From Candidatus Paracaedibacteraceae bacterium (GTDB lineage: Bacteria; Pseudomonadota; Alphaproteobacteria; Paracaedibacterales; Paracaedibacteraceae), in the NCBI GenBank assembly GCA_019459505.1, contig JAIBEV010000107.1, positions 1 through 34,361 of the forward strand: a stretch of DNA of 34,361 nt. Direction: 5' to 3'. Under the pieces are notes generated by a model. The model was not told the origin of the DNA, did not search any database, and saw only the letters and a list, made by a program, of their open reading frames with translations. A program made the translations under genes and the position numbers. This document shows, piece by piece, positions 7,179 to 15,571 of this stretch (position 1 is its first letter; each line of letters starts with the position of its first letter).

Positions 7179-7735
7179 AATTTTCTTTTAATCAATCGAC
7201 CCTGCAAAATGTACTGAAACAGCGTGACTTGGTGCTGTGGTGTTGTGGGGGATTAACCCTCACCAATCTCTTCCTAGTGATAAAATTATTCGGCCAAGAA
7301 GAACACTGGGTGCTGATTCCACAAGCTGATATTGATCACCGTCTCGAGATGACCGCGAGCAGCTATTCTGATGATTACTTTATTGATTGGGCGAATGGGA
7401 TCGTTAGTACAATTTTGAATGTCAACTCAGACAGCATTGACTGGAAAACCCAGCAGATTCTCAAGATATCTGTTCAGCATTATGGCTCCCTCAAAGAAAA
7501 ACTCATCAAAGATGCTGAATTGATTAAACAGGACCGGATCAGTACAGTTTTTTACCCTAAACAATTTAAGGTCAATCAATCTCGCCAAACTGTTGATGTT
7601 CAAGGACAGCACATTGCCTATTTTGGCACAGATTCAGCCCCCGTCGTGACAGAGAAAAAATATAGAGCCTCGTGGGATGTGCGAGCTCACGGGATCATTT
7701 TGCTTAAAGATTTTAAGGAGATCAAAGATGAATAA
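7175..7735 (+). CDS. traE: F-type T4SS protein TraE (VirB5/VirB8-like position)
   Basis: TraE is an inner-membrane component of the mating channel, structurally like VirB8, with one N-terminal membrane anchor. The 186-residue product has a hydrophobic helix at about residues 20-42 and a periplasmic domain with PQADIDHRLEMTASSYSDDY, then KYRASWDVRAHGIIL at the end. The start at 7175 overlaps the traL stop (ATGA). An ATG at 7166 is in frame but lies inside traL. The end overlaps traK by eight bases, so translation is coupled throughout. Confidence 0.88.
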   Translation: MKFSFNQSTLQNVLKQRDLVLWCCGGLTLTNLFLVIKLFGQEEHWVLIPQADIDHRLEMTASSYSDDYFIDWANGIVSTILNVNSDSIDWKTQQILKISVQHYGSLKEKLIKDAELIKQDRISTVFYPKQFKVNQSRQTVDVQGQHIAYFGTDSAPVVTEKKYRASWDVRAHGIILLKDFKEIKDE

Positions 7736-8390
7736 ACTGGCTTTACTGTTGGTAGGAGTTCTGAGTGTACCTCCTGTTTGGTGCTCAACGGCTCTCAATC
7801 CGGGTCAAGTGCTTGAATTTCCAATTTCTAAAAAGGGACTTACCCGGATCTCTATAGAAAATGAAGGGATTGAAGACATTTATGCTTACCCTATGGAATA
7901 CGCCGATAATATTACCCACCATAAAAGTGGTCATGTCTTTGTCGTCGCTGACGACCTTCAAGGCCCTTTATATGTCACGTTAATAACCAAGCGGGGAGTG
8001 GCTCAAGATTTAACCTTATCTCCTTCTTCGAAAAAGCCAGAGCCTATTGTTCTCCGTTTTGAAGATGAGGCCTTGCAACAAAAGGAAATTTTAGAGCAGT
8101 CAAGTACGGTTCTTGAAAAGTTTATCCAAGGTGTTATTCCAACAGGTTTCTATCGCATTGACGTAGAAGAGGTGAGTCGAAGTCGGGGTGCGATCAGTTG
8201 TGTGGTTGAGACCGCTTATCAAAAGGCGCCTTACCGAGTCGTCATTTATACGGTTAAGAATGAAACCCCTGAGACTATTACCTTAGATAATCGGTTGTTA
8301 TGGGAGGAGGGGGATTTGGCTGTCGCTTTTGACCAACCTCATTTGGAGGCCAACCAAACAGCTAAACTCTATGTTATTCAAAAAATTTAA
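7728..8390 (+). CDS. traK: F-type T4SS secretin-like protein TraK (VirB9-like)
   Basis: TraK forms the outer-membrane-associated ring with TraV and TraB. The 220-residue product begins with a Sec signal peptide (about residues 1-19, cleavage near VWC-ST), then GQVLEFPISKKGLTRI, a TraK N-domain pattern, and ends in a beta-rich C-domain with VVIYTVKNETPETITLD. The start at 7728 has AAGGAG eight bases upstream. An in-frame ATG at 7677 inside traE lacks this. Length is near that of F TraK (242). The next gene follows after 11 bases. Confidence 0.88.
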   Translation: MNKLALLLVGVLSVPPVWCSTALNPGQVLEFPISKKGLTRISIENEGIEDIYAYPMEYADNITHHKSGHVFVVADDLQGPLYVTLITKRGVAQDLTLSPSSKKPEPIVLRFEDEALQQKEILEQSSTVLEKFIQGVIPTGFYRIDVEEVSRSRGAISCVVETAYQKAPYRVVIYTVKNETPETITLDNRLLWEEGDLAVAFDQPHLEANQTAKLYVIQKI

Positions 8391-8401
8391 GGAGATAAAA
8401 A

Positions 8402-8713
8402 ATGAAGGAAGAAGAAACAAGTTATTGGAAGCGTTATTCCTGGTTAAAGGGAATAAGCTATAGCGTCGCTCTAGGGGTGTTATTGATCACTGCAGCAGAA
8501 GCCAACCTTGACCAACAAGTAACGAGACTAAGTGACCTCGTCTTAGGCAAAGTTGCGGGCACTGTGTTGGGAGGCGGACTTGCTATTGGCGGCGGTGTTA
8601 CTATTTATGCGGGACATGTAATGAAAGGGATTGGACAATTATTTTTAGCGGCCCTTATTGGCATTGGTGTTTGGCTAGCTAAGAGTGGGGCCATTTTCTC
8701 AGGGTTAAGCTAA
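8402..8713 (+). CDS. traA: Candidate F-type pilin subunit (TraA-like) between traK and traB
   Basis: The 103-residue protein has a long leader of about 34 residues ending ITAAEA, a good signal-peptidase site. This leaves a mature part of about 69 residues, almost the size of F pilin (70 after a 51-residue leader). The mature part has two hydrophobic, Gly/Ala-rich helices (LGGGLAIGGGVTIYAG and LFLAALIGIGVWLA) joined by a short basic turn, which is the pilin hairpin layout. GGAG precedes the ATG. In F the pilin gene comes first in the operon, so the position after traK is unusual. There is no strong sequence identity to F TraA, so the assignment rests on size, topology and location. Confidence 0.6.
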   Translation: MKEEETSYWKRYSWLKGISYSVALGVLLITAAEANLDQQVTRLSDLVLGKVAGTVLGGGLAIGGGVTIYAGHVMKGIGQLFLAALIGIGVWLAKSGAIFSGLS

Positions 8714-8714
8714 C

Positions 8715-10031
8715 ATGATCAACTTTAAAGAAATAAAAAATAAAGTGTTAGCTTGGAAGGGAGGAGTCTCCTCCTCCCTGTCTTCGCCTGACTCTCTTAA
8801 ATCCAGGCAAACCCTCATTAGAGGGCTTGTTGGAACGACTGTTTTAAGTGGAGTGGGTTATATGTTTCTTTCTTCACCAGAATCAGCTCAAGTATCAAGA
8901 GACCCTCAGGGTCAACCTTCTGAACAGAAAATGGCTGATTTGGCGACCCCCCTTGAAGCAATTAATGAACGGGAAATCTGGGTGAATCGCGTTGAGAAGA
9001 AAACCAAAAAAGTCGAAGAAGAAGCAGCCAAAGTTCGGCAAGAAAATGAATTTCTACAGAAAAGAATTGATGTGCTGGAGGATCTTTTTCAAAATCAAGC
9101 TCTTAACAAGGAAAGCCCGCTTAATCCTCCAGAAATCCAATCCTTGAACCCACATCCTAACACATCAATGCCGATGCAGCAACCCTTGCTCAGGCAACCT
9201 GCTCCTCAATCTTTTCCAAGCTCCCCTATGCCTCAGGATGAAGCAGAAATAGAGGGGTTCGGACATAATCAACCATTAAAGAAAAGAGGTCCTAAAATTG
9301 CTCATATTGGTAGCGGTCAACTATCTCAAATTTCTTACAAGACAACTGATCTCTATTTTCCCGCTGGAACTTACAGTAAAGCCGTGATAACGAGCGGTGT
9401 TGCGGCTTCAACCGCGACTAATGCTCAGAGTAACCCGCAACCGATGATGCTGCGCTTGGTTGATGATGGGAACTTACCGCGCGGATTTAAAAGCCGTGTT
9501 AAAGATGCTGTCATTCTCGGAGCTTGTTATGGAGATATCTCGAGTGAACGGGTGTTATGTCGACTCGAGACAATGTCTTGGGTCGAGCCTGACGGGACAA
9601 CAGTTGAGAAAAAGGTCGAGGGTTGGGTCATTGGTGAAGATGGGCGGGCCGGTATCCGCGGTCAAGTTGTGGACCGCTCGGGCGAGGTGGCTCGAGAAGC
9701 TTTTGGCGCCGGCATTCTCTCAGGAATTTCAAATTTCTTTAAATTTCAAGCTCAAAGCAGCGTCTATCCTGTGACTCCATTTGGGAGCACCAATGCTTTA
9801 AGTAATAAAGAGGCCCTTCAAGGAGCAGCTGCTTCAGGAGCGGGCAGTGCTTTAGATCGTTTGGCGGAGTTTTCGATCAAGCGGGCTGAGCAAATGCAAC
9901 CGGTCATTATGGTGGCCAGTGGCCGGGTCGTCGATATTGTCTTCAAAACAGGTGTTGATTTATCCCCTGTTCAGCAAACCGAGATGCAAGTTTATGGTCA
10001 GCAAAATCAAGAGCCAGGAGAGAGTCAATGA
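8715..10031 (+). CDS. traB: F-type T4SS protein TraB (VirB10/TrbI-like)
   Basis: TraB spans the periplasm from inner to outer membrane and energises the core channel. The 438-residue product has one membrane helix (about 34-52), a coiled coil (about 85-128, with KKTKKVEEEAAKVRQEN), a Pro/Gln-rich spacer (about 133-180) and a C-terminal TrbI-type beta-barrel region (about 205-420) containing DLYFPAGTYSKAVITSGVAA and RAGIRGQVVDRSGEV. Order and length match F TraB (475). It starts one base after the pilin gene and overlaps traV by ATGA. Confidence 0.93.
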   Translation: MINFKEIKNKVLAWKGGVSSSLSSPDSLKSRQTLIRGLVGTTVLSGVGYMFLSSPESAQVSRDPQGQPSEQKMADLATPLEAINEREIWVNRVEKKTKKVEEEAAKVRQENEFLQKRIDVLEDLFQNQALNKESPLNPPEIQSLNPHPNTSMPMQQPLLRQPAPQSFPSSPMPQDEAEIEGFGHNQPLKKRGPKIAHIGSGQLSQISYKTTDLYFPAGTYSKAVITSGVAASTATNAQSNPQPMMLRLVDDGNLPRGFKSRVKDAVILGACYGDISSERVLCRLETMSWVEPDGTTVEKKVEGWVIGEDGRAGIRGQVVDRSGEVAREAFGAGILSGISNFFKFQAQSSVYPVTPFGSTNALSNKEALQGAAASGAGSALDRLAEFSIKRAEQMQPVIMVASGRVVDIVFKTGVDLSPVQQTEMQVYGQQNQEPGESQ

Positions 10032-10282
10032 AATCTAGTTTGTTACTTTTATGCTTAACATTAACGGGCTGTTCGACCTATTCCAATAATTTTGATTGCC
10101 CTTATGGCCAAGGATTAGGGTGTGCCTCCCTTTCGAAGGTCAATAAGATGGTGGACCAACACCAAATTGATCTAGATGACGATATGCCAGAAGTCACCCA
10201 AAAGAAGCGTCAAATTCATATCTACTATGGTCCTGACCAAATGAGTAAGGTTATTACTCTGCCTGATCCTGTAGACCTTTAG
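10028..10282 (+). CDS. traV: F-type T4SS outer-membrane lipoprotein TraV
   Basis: TraV is a lipoprotein that anchors the TraK-TraB core complex to the outer membrane. The 84-residue product has a signal peptide ending in the lipobox LTGC (Cys-15), then the family motif FDCP-x-GQGLGCASLSKVN, with the two extra cysteines conserved in TraV. It is about half the length of F TraV (171): the N-terminal region is kept and the C-terminal half is short. It overlaps traB by four bases, and 17 bases separate it from traC. Confidence 0.85.
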   Translation: MKSSLLLLCLTLTGCSTYSNNFDCPYGQGLGCASLSKVNKMVDQHQIDLDDDMPEVTQKKRQIHIYYGPDQMSKVITLPDPVDL

Positions 10283-10299
10283 ACAGAAAAGTAATACTC

Positions 10300-12837
10300 A
10301 TGATGGAAACGCCAAAAGTTGAGGATATCTTACAGCAATGGATTAACCTTCCGCGGTTACACCACTTGCTTCCCTATGAAAGCTATGATCCTGAAAGCCA
10401 ATTATTTTATAATCAAGGATCAACAGGATTCGTCTTAAGGGCTAATCCTATTGTGGGGGCCGGCTTAGATGATCAGCAACAAATGGCCCAGTTTTTCCGT
10501 CGGAAAGACAACCTTCCTGAAGGAACCTCTTTGCAATTTTTAATGTTTGCAAGCCCGAGCATTTCCCCTCATTTAAATTATTGGCAATCCGCCCGAGAAG
10601 GATCCATTTTTCAAAAACTCGCGGAACGGCGACGTCAATTTCTGGAAGCGAAAGCTTACCACGATGCTGATGGGCATCTAGTGCGGGATTTTCGTTTACT
10701 GATTTCCTACACAGTTCCTGGCCATTTAAAAGAGGTTGTGGCTCAGCAAGACTTGATGATGGTCCGGCAAGAGTTGATCTCAGTTTTAGAAATGTTGGGA
10801 ATTTATGCAACCAACCTGGATGCAGAAGGATTAATCCAAGAGGTAGGCACTATCTTAAATATTCATAACCACACGATGCCGCATCCGGCTCAATGGAATG
10901 AGTATGAGTCTCTCTCGAAGCAAATTATTAGTCTTGATAAGAATTATGGCTGGCAATCGAATCACCTTTCCTTAAATGACGGCCACACCCTTTGTCGCAG
11001 TTATGTCCCGGTTAAATCTCCTAACCGTTGGGCGCTGGGACATATGGATCGTCTTATTGGTGATTCTCTAAAGGTCAGTCATAAGATTCCTTGCCCCTTC
11101 CTGATCCACTTTGGTTTTTTTGTCACCCCTAATCAAGGAGGAGCGAAAACAAAAGCTTTCAGTAAGCGCGAAACACTCGAAAATGCCCTCAAAGGTCGAA
11201 TGGAAAAACTGATTCCCAATCTTCGTGACCAATATGAAGAAAGTATGGAGATTTGTGAACAATTCCAATTAGGAGAACGAGCCATTATCTCATCTCTCAA
11301 TTTTACACTGTTCAGTCCTGCTGAAAAAATTTATCAGAATGAAAAGCTCATGAAAGTGATTTGGAATGATAGTGGATGGGATTTTGAAGCCACACGCTAC
11401 AACCATCTTCCTCTCCTCTTATCAACCCTTCCCATGACTTGGACGCTTGGAGAAAATAAACAATTTTTATCCAAGCAAATATTTGGTTATGGCACCGCGT
11501 TACATACGGTTGGCCAAGCAAAGAAGACCGTCTCAACGGAAGCTCAAAATCTACTCCCGATTGTTGCTGAATGGAAAGGTCAAAATGCACCCGGTATGCC
11601 GTTAATGGGGCGACGGGGTCAACTGTTTTTCTGGAATCCGTTTAGCTCAGCCTTTTTGCCTACAGAAACCAATGCTCAAACGGATCATAACTTTAATTTA
11701 TGTATTGCTGGCCAGTCGGGATCCGGAAAATCTGTCTTCATGAATGAGCTCATGGCAACTGTCCTTGGCGTGGGGGGCAAAGTTTTTGTACTCGATTATG
11801 GCAATAGTTTCAAAAAGACTTGTCAGATCTTAGGGGGTCAACATATTGATTTTGATATTCGCAATCCGATTTGTTTAAATCCGTTTACGAATATCCCGAT
11901 TGGCAAGACGGCTGAAAACCTTCTTGAACGGGAAGAAATGCTGGCTTTAATCTGCCCCGTTTTTCAAGCTATGGCAGCCACCAATCCAGAAACTGACCAA
12001 TTGGAAAATTCTTATATCGAACAAGCCGTGCGCTGGTCTTGGGAAAAGTATCAAACACAGAGTTCCGTCGACACAGTAAGGGAATTTCTAGAAAATCACA
12101 GCGAGAAGGAAGCTCGAAATTTAGCCCAAGTTCTTTATGCTTTTTCATCGCAAGGATCTTTTGGTCATTTCTTCAACCGAGCAGCAAACGCTAGCTTTAA
12201 AGATACTATGGTGGTGATTGAAACGGAGCATTTAAGGAATTACCCCAGCCTAATGGCTGTAGTGGTGCAGATGCTGATTATTCAAATCAATCAGGAAATG
12301 GCAAAAGGGGATCGGAAGACGCCCTTCATCATTATGATTGATGAAGCATGGAAACTCTTGAGTGGTAAAAACACAGCTGCTTTTATTTCTGGGATCAGTC
12401 GAACCGCCCGTAAATATAAAGGCTCCATTGCTCTCGCTACTCAACATTTAACAGACTATTTTAAACCTGAATCCCCAGGTGCCACCGAAGCTTTCAATTG
12501 TTCAGCTTGGAAATGTATTCTTTATCAAGAAGGCGATGTAATTACCTCGTTGAAGCATCATCCGCAACTCCAAGGATTTGTGGAGTCTCCTTATAAAGAA
12601 GCTTTATTGAGATCCATTCACTCAAAGCCGCCACATTATTCAGAAATTGCCATTTTTGGCCCCGGAATTAATGGCATTGTTGGCCGCTTGCGCTTGGATT
12701 CTTTTAGTCGGCTTTTATACTCAACCAATGCAGCCGAGTATGGGATGATCGAAAGTCTTATATCCCAAGGGGCGAGTATCGAAGAAGCCATTGAATTGGT
12801 CATTGCGCACCAAGAAAGGGCCACGCATGACCATTAA
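10300..12837 (+). CDS. traC: F-type T4SS assembly ATPase TraC (VirB4-like)
   Basis: TraC is the cytoplasmic or peripheral membrane ATPase driving pilus assembly. The 845-residue product has the TraC N-domain (LLPYESYDPESQLFYNQGSTGFVL near residue 23), Walker A GQSGSGKS at about 471-478 and Walker B FIIMIDEAWKLL at about 676-687. A sensor-like stretch follows (SRTARKYKGSIALATQHL). Length matches F TraC (875). No clear Shine-Dalgarno precedes the ATGATG start, so the second ATG at 10303 is equally possible. The 3' end overlaps traW by 11 bases. Confidence 0.95.
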   Translation: MMETPKVEDILQQWINLPRLHHLLPYESYDPESQLFYNQGSTGFVLRANPIVGAGLDDQQQMAQFFRRKDNLPEGTSLQFLMFASPSISPHLNYWQSAREGSIFQKLAERRRQFLEAKAYHDADGHLVRDFRLLISYTVPGHLKEVVAQQDLMMVRQELISVLEMLGIYATNLDAEGLIQEVGTILNIHNHTMPHPAQWNEYESLSKQIISLDKNYGWQSNHLSLNDGHTLCRSYVPVKSPNRWALGHMDRLIGDSLKVSHKIPCPFLIHFGFFVTPNQGGAKTKAFSKRETLENALKGRMEKLIPNLRDQYEESMEICEQFQLGERAIISSLNFTLFSPAEKIYQNEKLMKVIWNDSGWDFEATRYNHLPLLLSTLPMTWTLGENKQFLSKQIFGYGTALHTVGQAKKTVSTEAQNLLPIVAEWKGQNAPGMPLMGRRGQLFFWNPFSSAFLPTETNAQTDHNFNLCIAGQSGSGKSVFMNELMATVLGVGGKVFVLDYGNSFKKTCQILGGQHIDFDIRNPICLNPFTNIPIGKTAENLLEREEMLALICPVFQAMAATNPETDQLENSYIEQAVRWSWEKYQTQSSVDTVREFLENHSEKEARNLAQVLYAFSSQGSFGHFFNRAANASFKDTMVVIETEHLRNYPSLMAVVVQMLIIQINQEMAKGDRKTPFIIMIDEAWKLLSGKNTAAFISGISRTARKYKGSIALATQHLTDYFKPESPGATEAFNCSAWKCILYQEGDVITSLKHHPQLQGFVESPYKEALLRSIHSKPPHYSEIAIFGPGINGIVGRLRLDSFSRLLYSTNAAEYGMIESLISQGASIEEAIELVIAHQERATHDH

Positions 12838-13432
12838 AGCCCTAGCCGTTGCCGTAACTTTCATAAGCTCGCATATAACATTTGCCAAAGACTTAGGAAC
12901 CTTCTCTCAAGTTTTTGAAATTAAAGAAAAGAGTCTTCTCGAGGTTATCCAGGAAAAGCTTCAGCACCTGAGCCAAACAGGGGCAATAGAAAAGCATCAA
13001 CAAGAATTACAAAAAAGAGTCCAACAAACAATAGAAAGGCCGCATCCTATGGTCACTGTCCAAAAAGTAACAACGCCGTCAACGAAGCTTTATGATCCTT
13101 CCATTGTCGTTAAGGAAGATATTAAGGATCACAAGAACCAAATTATCGTGCGTCAAGGGGAAGTTTATAACCCTCTGGATGATGTCAATTTTGGTGAACC
13201 TCTCCTCTTTATTGATGGTGATGATCCGGCTCAAGTTGAGTGGGCCCTCAAGCAACCAGGGAAAAAGGTGCTGGTGAAAGGCTCCCCCATCCAATTAATG
13301 AAACAATACAATCAAACTTTCTATTTTGATCAAGGCAGTTTGCTGCTTAAGAAATTGGATATCCATGAAGTGCCTGCTCGAATTAGCCAACAGGGTAAAA
13401 AGCTTCTCATTGAAATGATAGCAATTGATTAA
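12827..13432 (+). CDS. traW: F-type pilus assembly protein TraW
   Basis: TraW is a periplasmic protein that works with TrbC and TraU in pilus assembly. The 201-residue product has a signal peptide (about 1-19, ending ITFA-KD), then DLGTFSQVFEIKEKSLLEVI, the conserved TraW start, a coiled region, and a C-terminal part with LFIDGDDPAQVEWAL and LKKLDIHEVPARISQ. The start at 12827 has AAAGG upstream and overlaps traC. An ATG at 12791 is in frame but lies deep in traC. Length is near that of F TraW (210). Confidence 0.87.
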   Translation: MTIKALAVAVTFISSHITFAKDLGTFSQVFEIKEKSLLEVIQEKLQHLSQTGAIEKHQQELQKRVQQTIERPHPMVTVQKVTTPSTKLYDPSIVVKEDIKDHKNQIIVRQGEVYNPLDDVNFGEPLLFIDGDDPAQVEWALKQPGKKVLVKGSPIQLMKQYNQTFYFDQGSLLLKKLDIHEVPARISQQGKKLLIEMIAID

Positions 13433-13447
13433 ATTGAGGAAAAATCA

Positions 13448-14497
13448 ATGGGGAAGCACTCGATCTTAACCAAAAAAAATAATCAAAGCTATGGGGGAAT
13501 TGGCTTAATTAGTCAGGGTATTATCTTTATATTCTTATTCTGCAATCTTATAGCTTCTGGTCAGGCTAATTGCGTCGGCCGTTTCCTCAACCCTATCTCT
13601 GATATCTGCTGGAAATGCATTTTTCCTTTAAAAATTGCTGGTGTTGAAATTGTTAAAGGAAATCCAAGCCCTAAAGGGTCCAATAGTCCTATTTGTTCAT
13701 GCCCAAGTAAGGTTTTGAGAGTTAATGTGCCCGGTATTCCCATCAGTTTCTGGGAGCCGGTGAGGCTTATTGATGTGACGCGAACCCCTTATTGCTTAGT
13801 CAATATGGGTGGTAAACAGATTGCCTCAATGGGTGTCAATGGTCGAGGCGATGTCGAAGAAGACCCGTCGAATGGGACCCATCATAGTTTCTATCACGTC
13901 CATTGGTATATTTATCCGGTGATTTATTGGTTGGAAGTCTTAGCCGATTTTATCTGCTTAGATAATTCTTCTATTGATTTATCTTATTTAACCGAGTTGG
14001 ATCCCCTTTGGAGCGATGATGAAAAATCTCTCATCATTAATCCAGAAGCCGGCTTATTTGGCCGCACGGTTGCGCAAGCCGCTTGTGTTGCTGATTGTCT
14101 GGCAGCCTCGGTGAAATTACCGTTTGATTCTTTGTTCTGGTGTAATGGGTGTCAAGGCAGTTTATATCCTTTTAGTGGTACCGTGACAGAGCATATGGGC
14201 GGCGTTCAAGCCAGCCTCCTCATTACCGGGCGCTTTATGGCCAAACTCCACCGGGAAGGGTTGCTGTTTGGCACTTACGGTATTAAAGGCTTATGTGATA
14301 AGTATCCGATGCCGATCATCAAGAAAAGCCAATATCGCCTGCAAATGACCTATCCCATTCCGACCTCTCGTCATTGTTATGCCTTAGGGCATACAGAATT
14401 TATGTGGCAAGGCAATAAAGAGTTTCCCTATAAAGGCTCTGACTTTGGCTACTTGGTCTGGCGGAAAAGAGATTGCTGCTTGCGAGCCATACCTTAA
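13448..14497 (+). CDS. traU: F-type conjugation protein TraU
   Basis: TraU is a Cys-rich periplasmic protein needed for DNA transfer and efficient pilus formation. The 349-residue product has an uncleaved-looking basic N-terminus, a hydrophobic signal (about 20-38) and cleavage near SGQA-NC. It continues with GRFLNPISDICWKCIFPLKI and IHSPICSCP-like cysteine pairs (SNSPICSCPS), then SLFWCNGCQGSLYPF, all typical of TraU. Length matches F TraU (330). AGGA precedes the ATG. It ends 19 bases before the trbC start. Confidence 0.92.
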   Translation: MGKHSILTKKNNQSYGGIGLISQGIIFIFLFCNLIASGQANCVGRFLNPISDICWKCIFPLKIAGVEIVKGNPSPKGSNSPICSCPSKVLRVNVPGIPISFWEPVRLIDVTRTPYCLVNMGGKQIASMGVNGRGDVEEDPSNGTHHSFYHVHWYIYPVIYWLEVLADFICLDNSSIDLSYLTELDPLWSDDEKSLIINPEAGLFGRTVAQAACVADCLAASVKLPFDSLFWCNGCQGSLYPFSGTVTEHMGGVQASLLITGRFMAKLHREGLLFGTYGIKGLCDKYPMPIIKKSQYRLQMTYPIPTSRHCYALGHTEFMWQGNKEFPYKGSDFGYLVWRKRDCCLRAIP

Positions 14498-14516
14498 GAC
14501 CGAGAAAGGACGACTC

Positions 14517-15158
14517 ATGCTAAAGACCATTTTATTACTCTTACAGTTTTCTTCTTTTTCTCAGGCTCAACAAGTGGGAGAAGAAATTATTGCTGAGGCT
14601 GAACAAGCAGCTAAATCAGCTGAATCCTCTGGTTTAGCGTTTTTCAATCAGATCCCAGAGACCAACGAGTCTCCTTCTAGGGATTCGAAAGGTCATGAAA
14701 AACAACTGAAGGTTGCAAAACAACCGACAGTTGAACCCAAACAAGCGTGTTATTCAAAGATAAAAAATTTAACAGAATCGAAGAAGGCAGAGCCTCAGGG
14801 AGAATTATTGATCTTTGTCTCTACGAGTTTACCCAAACAAGTTTTACAGGCTTTATCAACTGATGCTAGTCGACTCGGGGGCCGATTAATCTTTCGAGGG
14901 TTAATCAATAATTCCTTTAAGGAGACGCAGCTCTATTTTAGAGAGGCTCAAATTAATGCGGAAATTGATCCTACACCATTTGAGTCTTACCAAGTCACCG
15001 CTGTTCCAACCTTTATTTTGACGGATGCTCAAGGAAAGCGGTTTGATCGCATCCAAGGGAATATCTCTAGCGACGAGGCTTTATCAAAATTTAAAGAGAA
15101 AGGGGAATTAAGACGATTGGCGTCAGATCTCCTTCGGCGGTTAAGGAGTAATTTTTAA
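14517..15158 (+). CDS. trbC: F-type pilus assembly protein TrbC
   Basis: TrbC is a periplasmic pilus assembly partner of TraW. The 213-residue product has a short signal peptide, a Glu/Ala-rich variable segment, and a C-terminal thioredoxin-like domain at about 95-195. That domain has LLIFVSTSLPKQVLQALS, GGRLIFRGLINNSFKET and FESYQVTAVPTFIL, where the Pro before Thr is the conserved cis-Pro. The start at 14517 has AAAGGA upstream. A longer frame from 14445 lies inside traU. Its stop shares one base with the traN start (TAATG), so they are coupled. Confidence 0.88.
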   Translation: MLKTILLLLQFSSFSQAQQVGEEIIAEAEQAAKSAESSGLAFFNQIPETNESPSRDSKGHEKQLKVAKQPTVEPKQACYSKIKNLTESKKAEPQGELLIFVSTSLPKQVLQALSTDASRLGGRLIFRGLINNSFKETQLYFREAQINAEIDPTPFESYQVTAVPTFILTDAQGKRFDRIQGNISSDEALSKFKEKGELRRLASDLLRRLRSNF

Positions 15159-15571
15159 TGCAAAGAGGTCTTAAGCTTTTCACCCTTTTAATGACCTTTG
15201 TTGTTAGGAGTGAGGCTGGTGTTGATATGGGAAAAACCAGTCAGGAAGCGGACGCTGCTCTGAGTGACAGTGCTCAAGAAGCCGCAGAAAAAGAATACAC
15301 GGCCAATGATGCATTTGGCTATGCGGGTACCTCTATTCCCGAGGCAACACATGATGCTGCCAGTATAGAATCTGCAAAATTTGCCGCTGCTGCTAAAAGT
15401 GAAACTTTTAATCTGGTTAAAGAGTCGATTGATCAACGTCAACCATATGAGATGGATGTCATCAACGATCCTTTATTTAAGAAATCAAATGACTTCTTAT
15501 CAACAGGGGGTAAGACCCTGCAATGGGAAAGAAGAAAATCAACCCGCAGGCTCTCAGAAAACTTTGCATAA
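15158..15571 (+). pseudogene. traN: TraN, N-terminal part (before a frameshift)
   Basis: TraN is an outer-membrane protein that stabilises mating pairs by binding the recipient surface. This part encodes a signal peptide (about 1-20), an Ala/Glu-rich segment and NDPLFKKSNDFLSTGGKT, then runs into about 18 unrelated residues and stops at 15571. Homologous reading continues in the next frame from about 15519. The frame changes within 15505-15521, where there is a run of five G and a run of three C; one extra base in either run explains it. Joined, the product would be about 588 residues, like F TraN (602). Confidence 0.8.

Noticed and set aside
15381-15518. A separate gene starting at the ATG at 15381
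   Set aside because: Its first 46 codons overlap traN in another frame and make no sense as protein; only the part from about 15519 is TraN.
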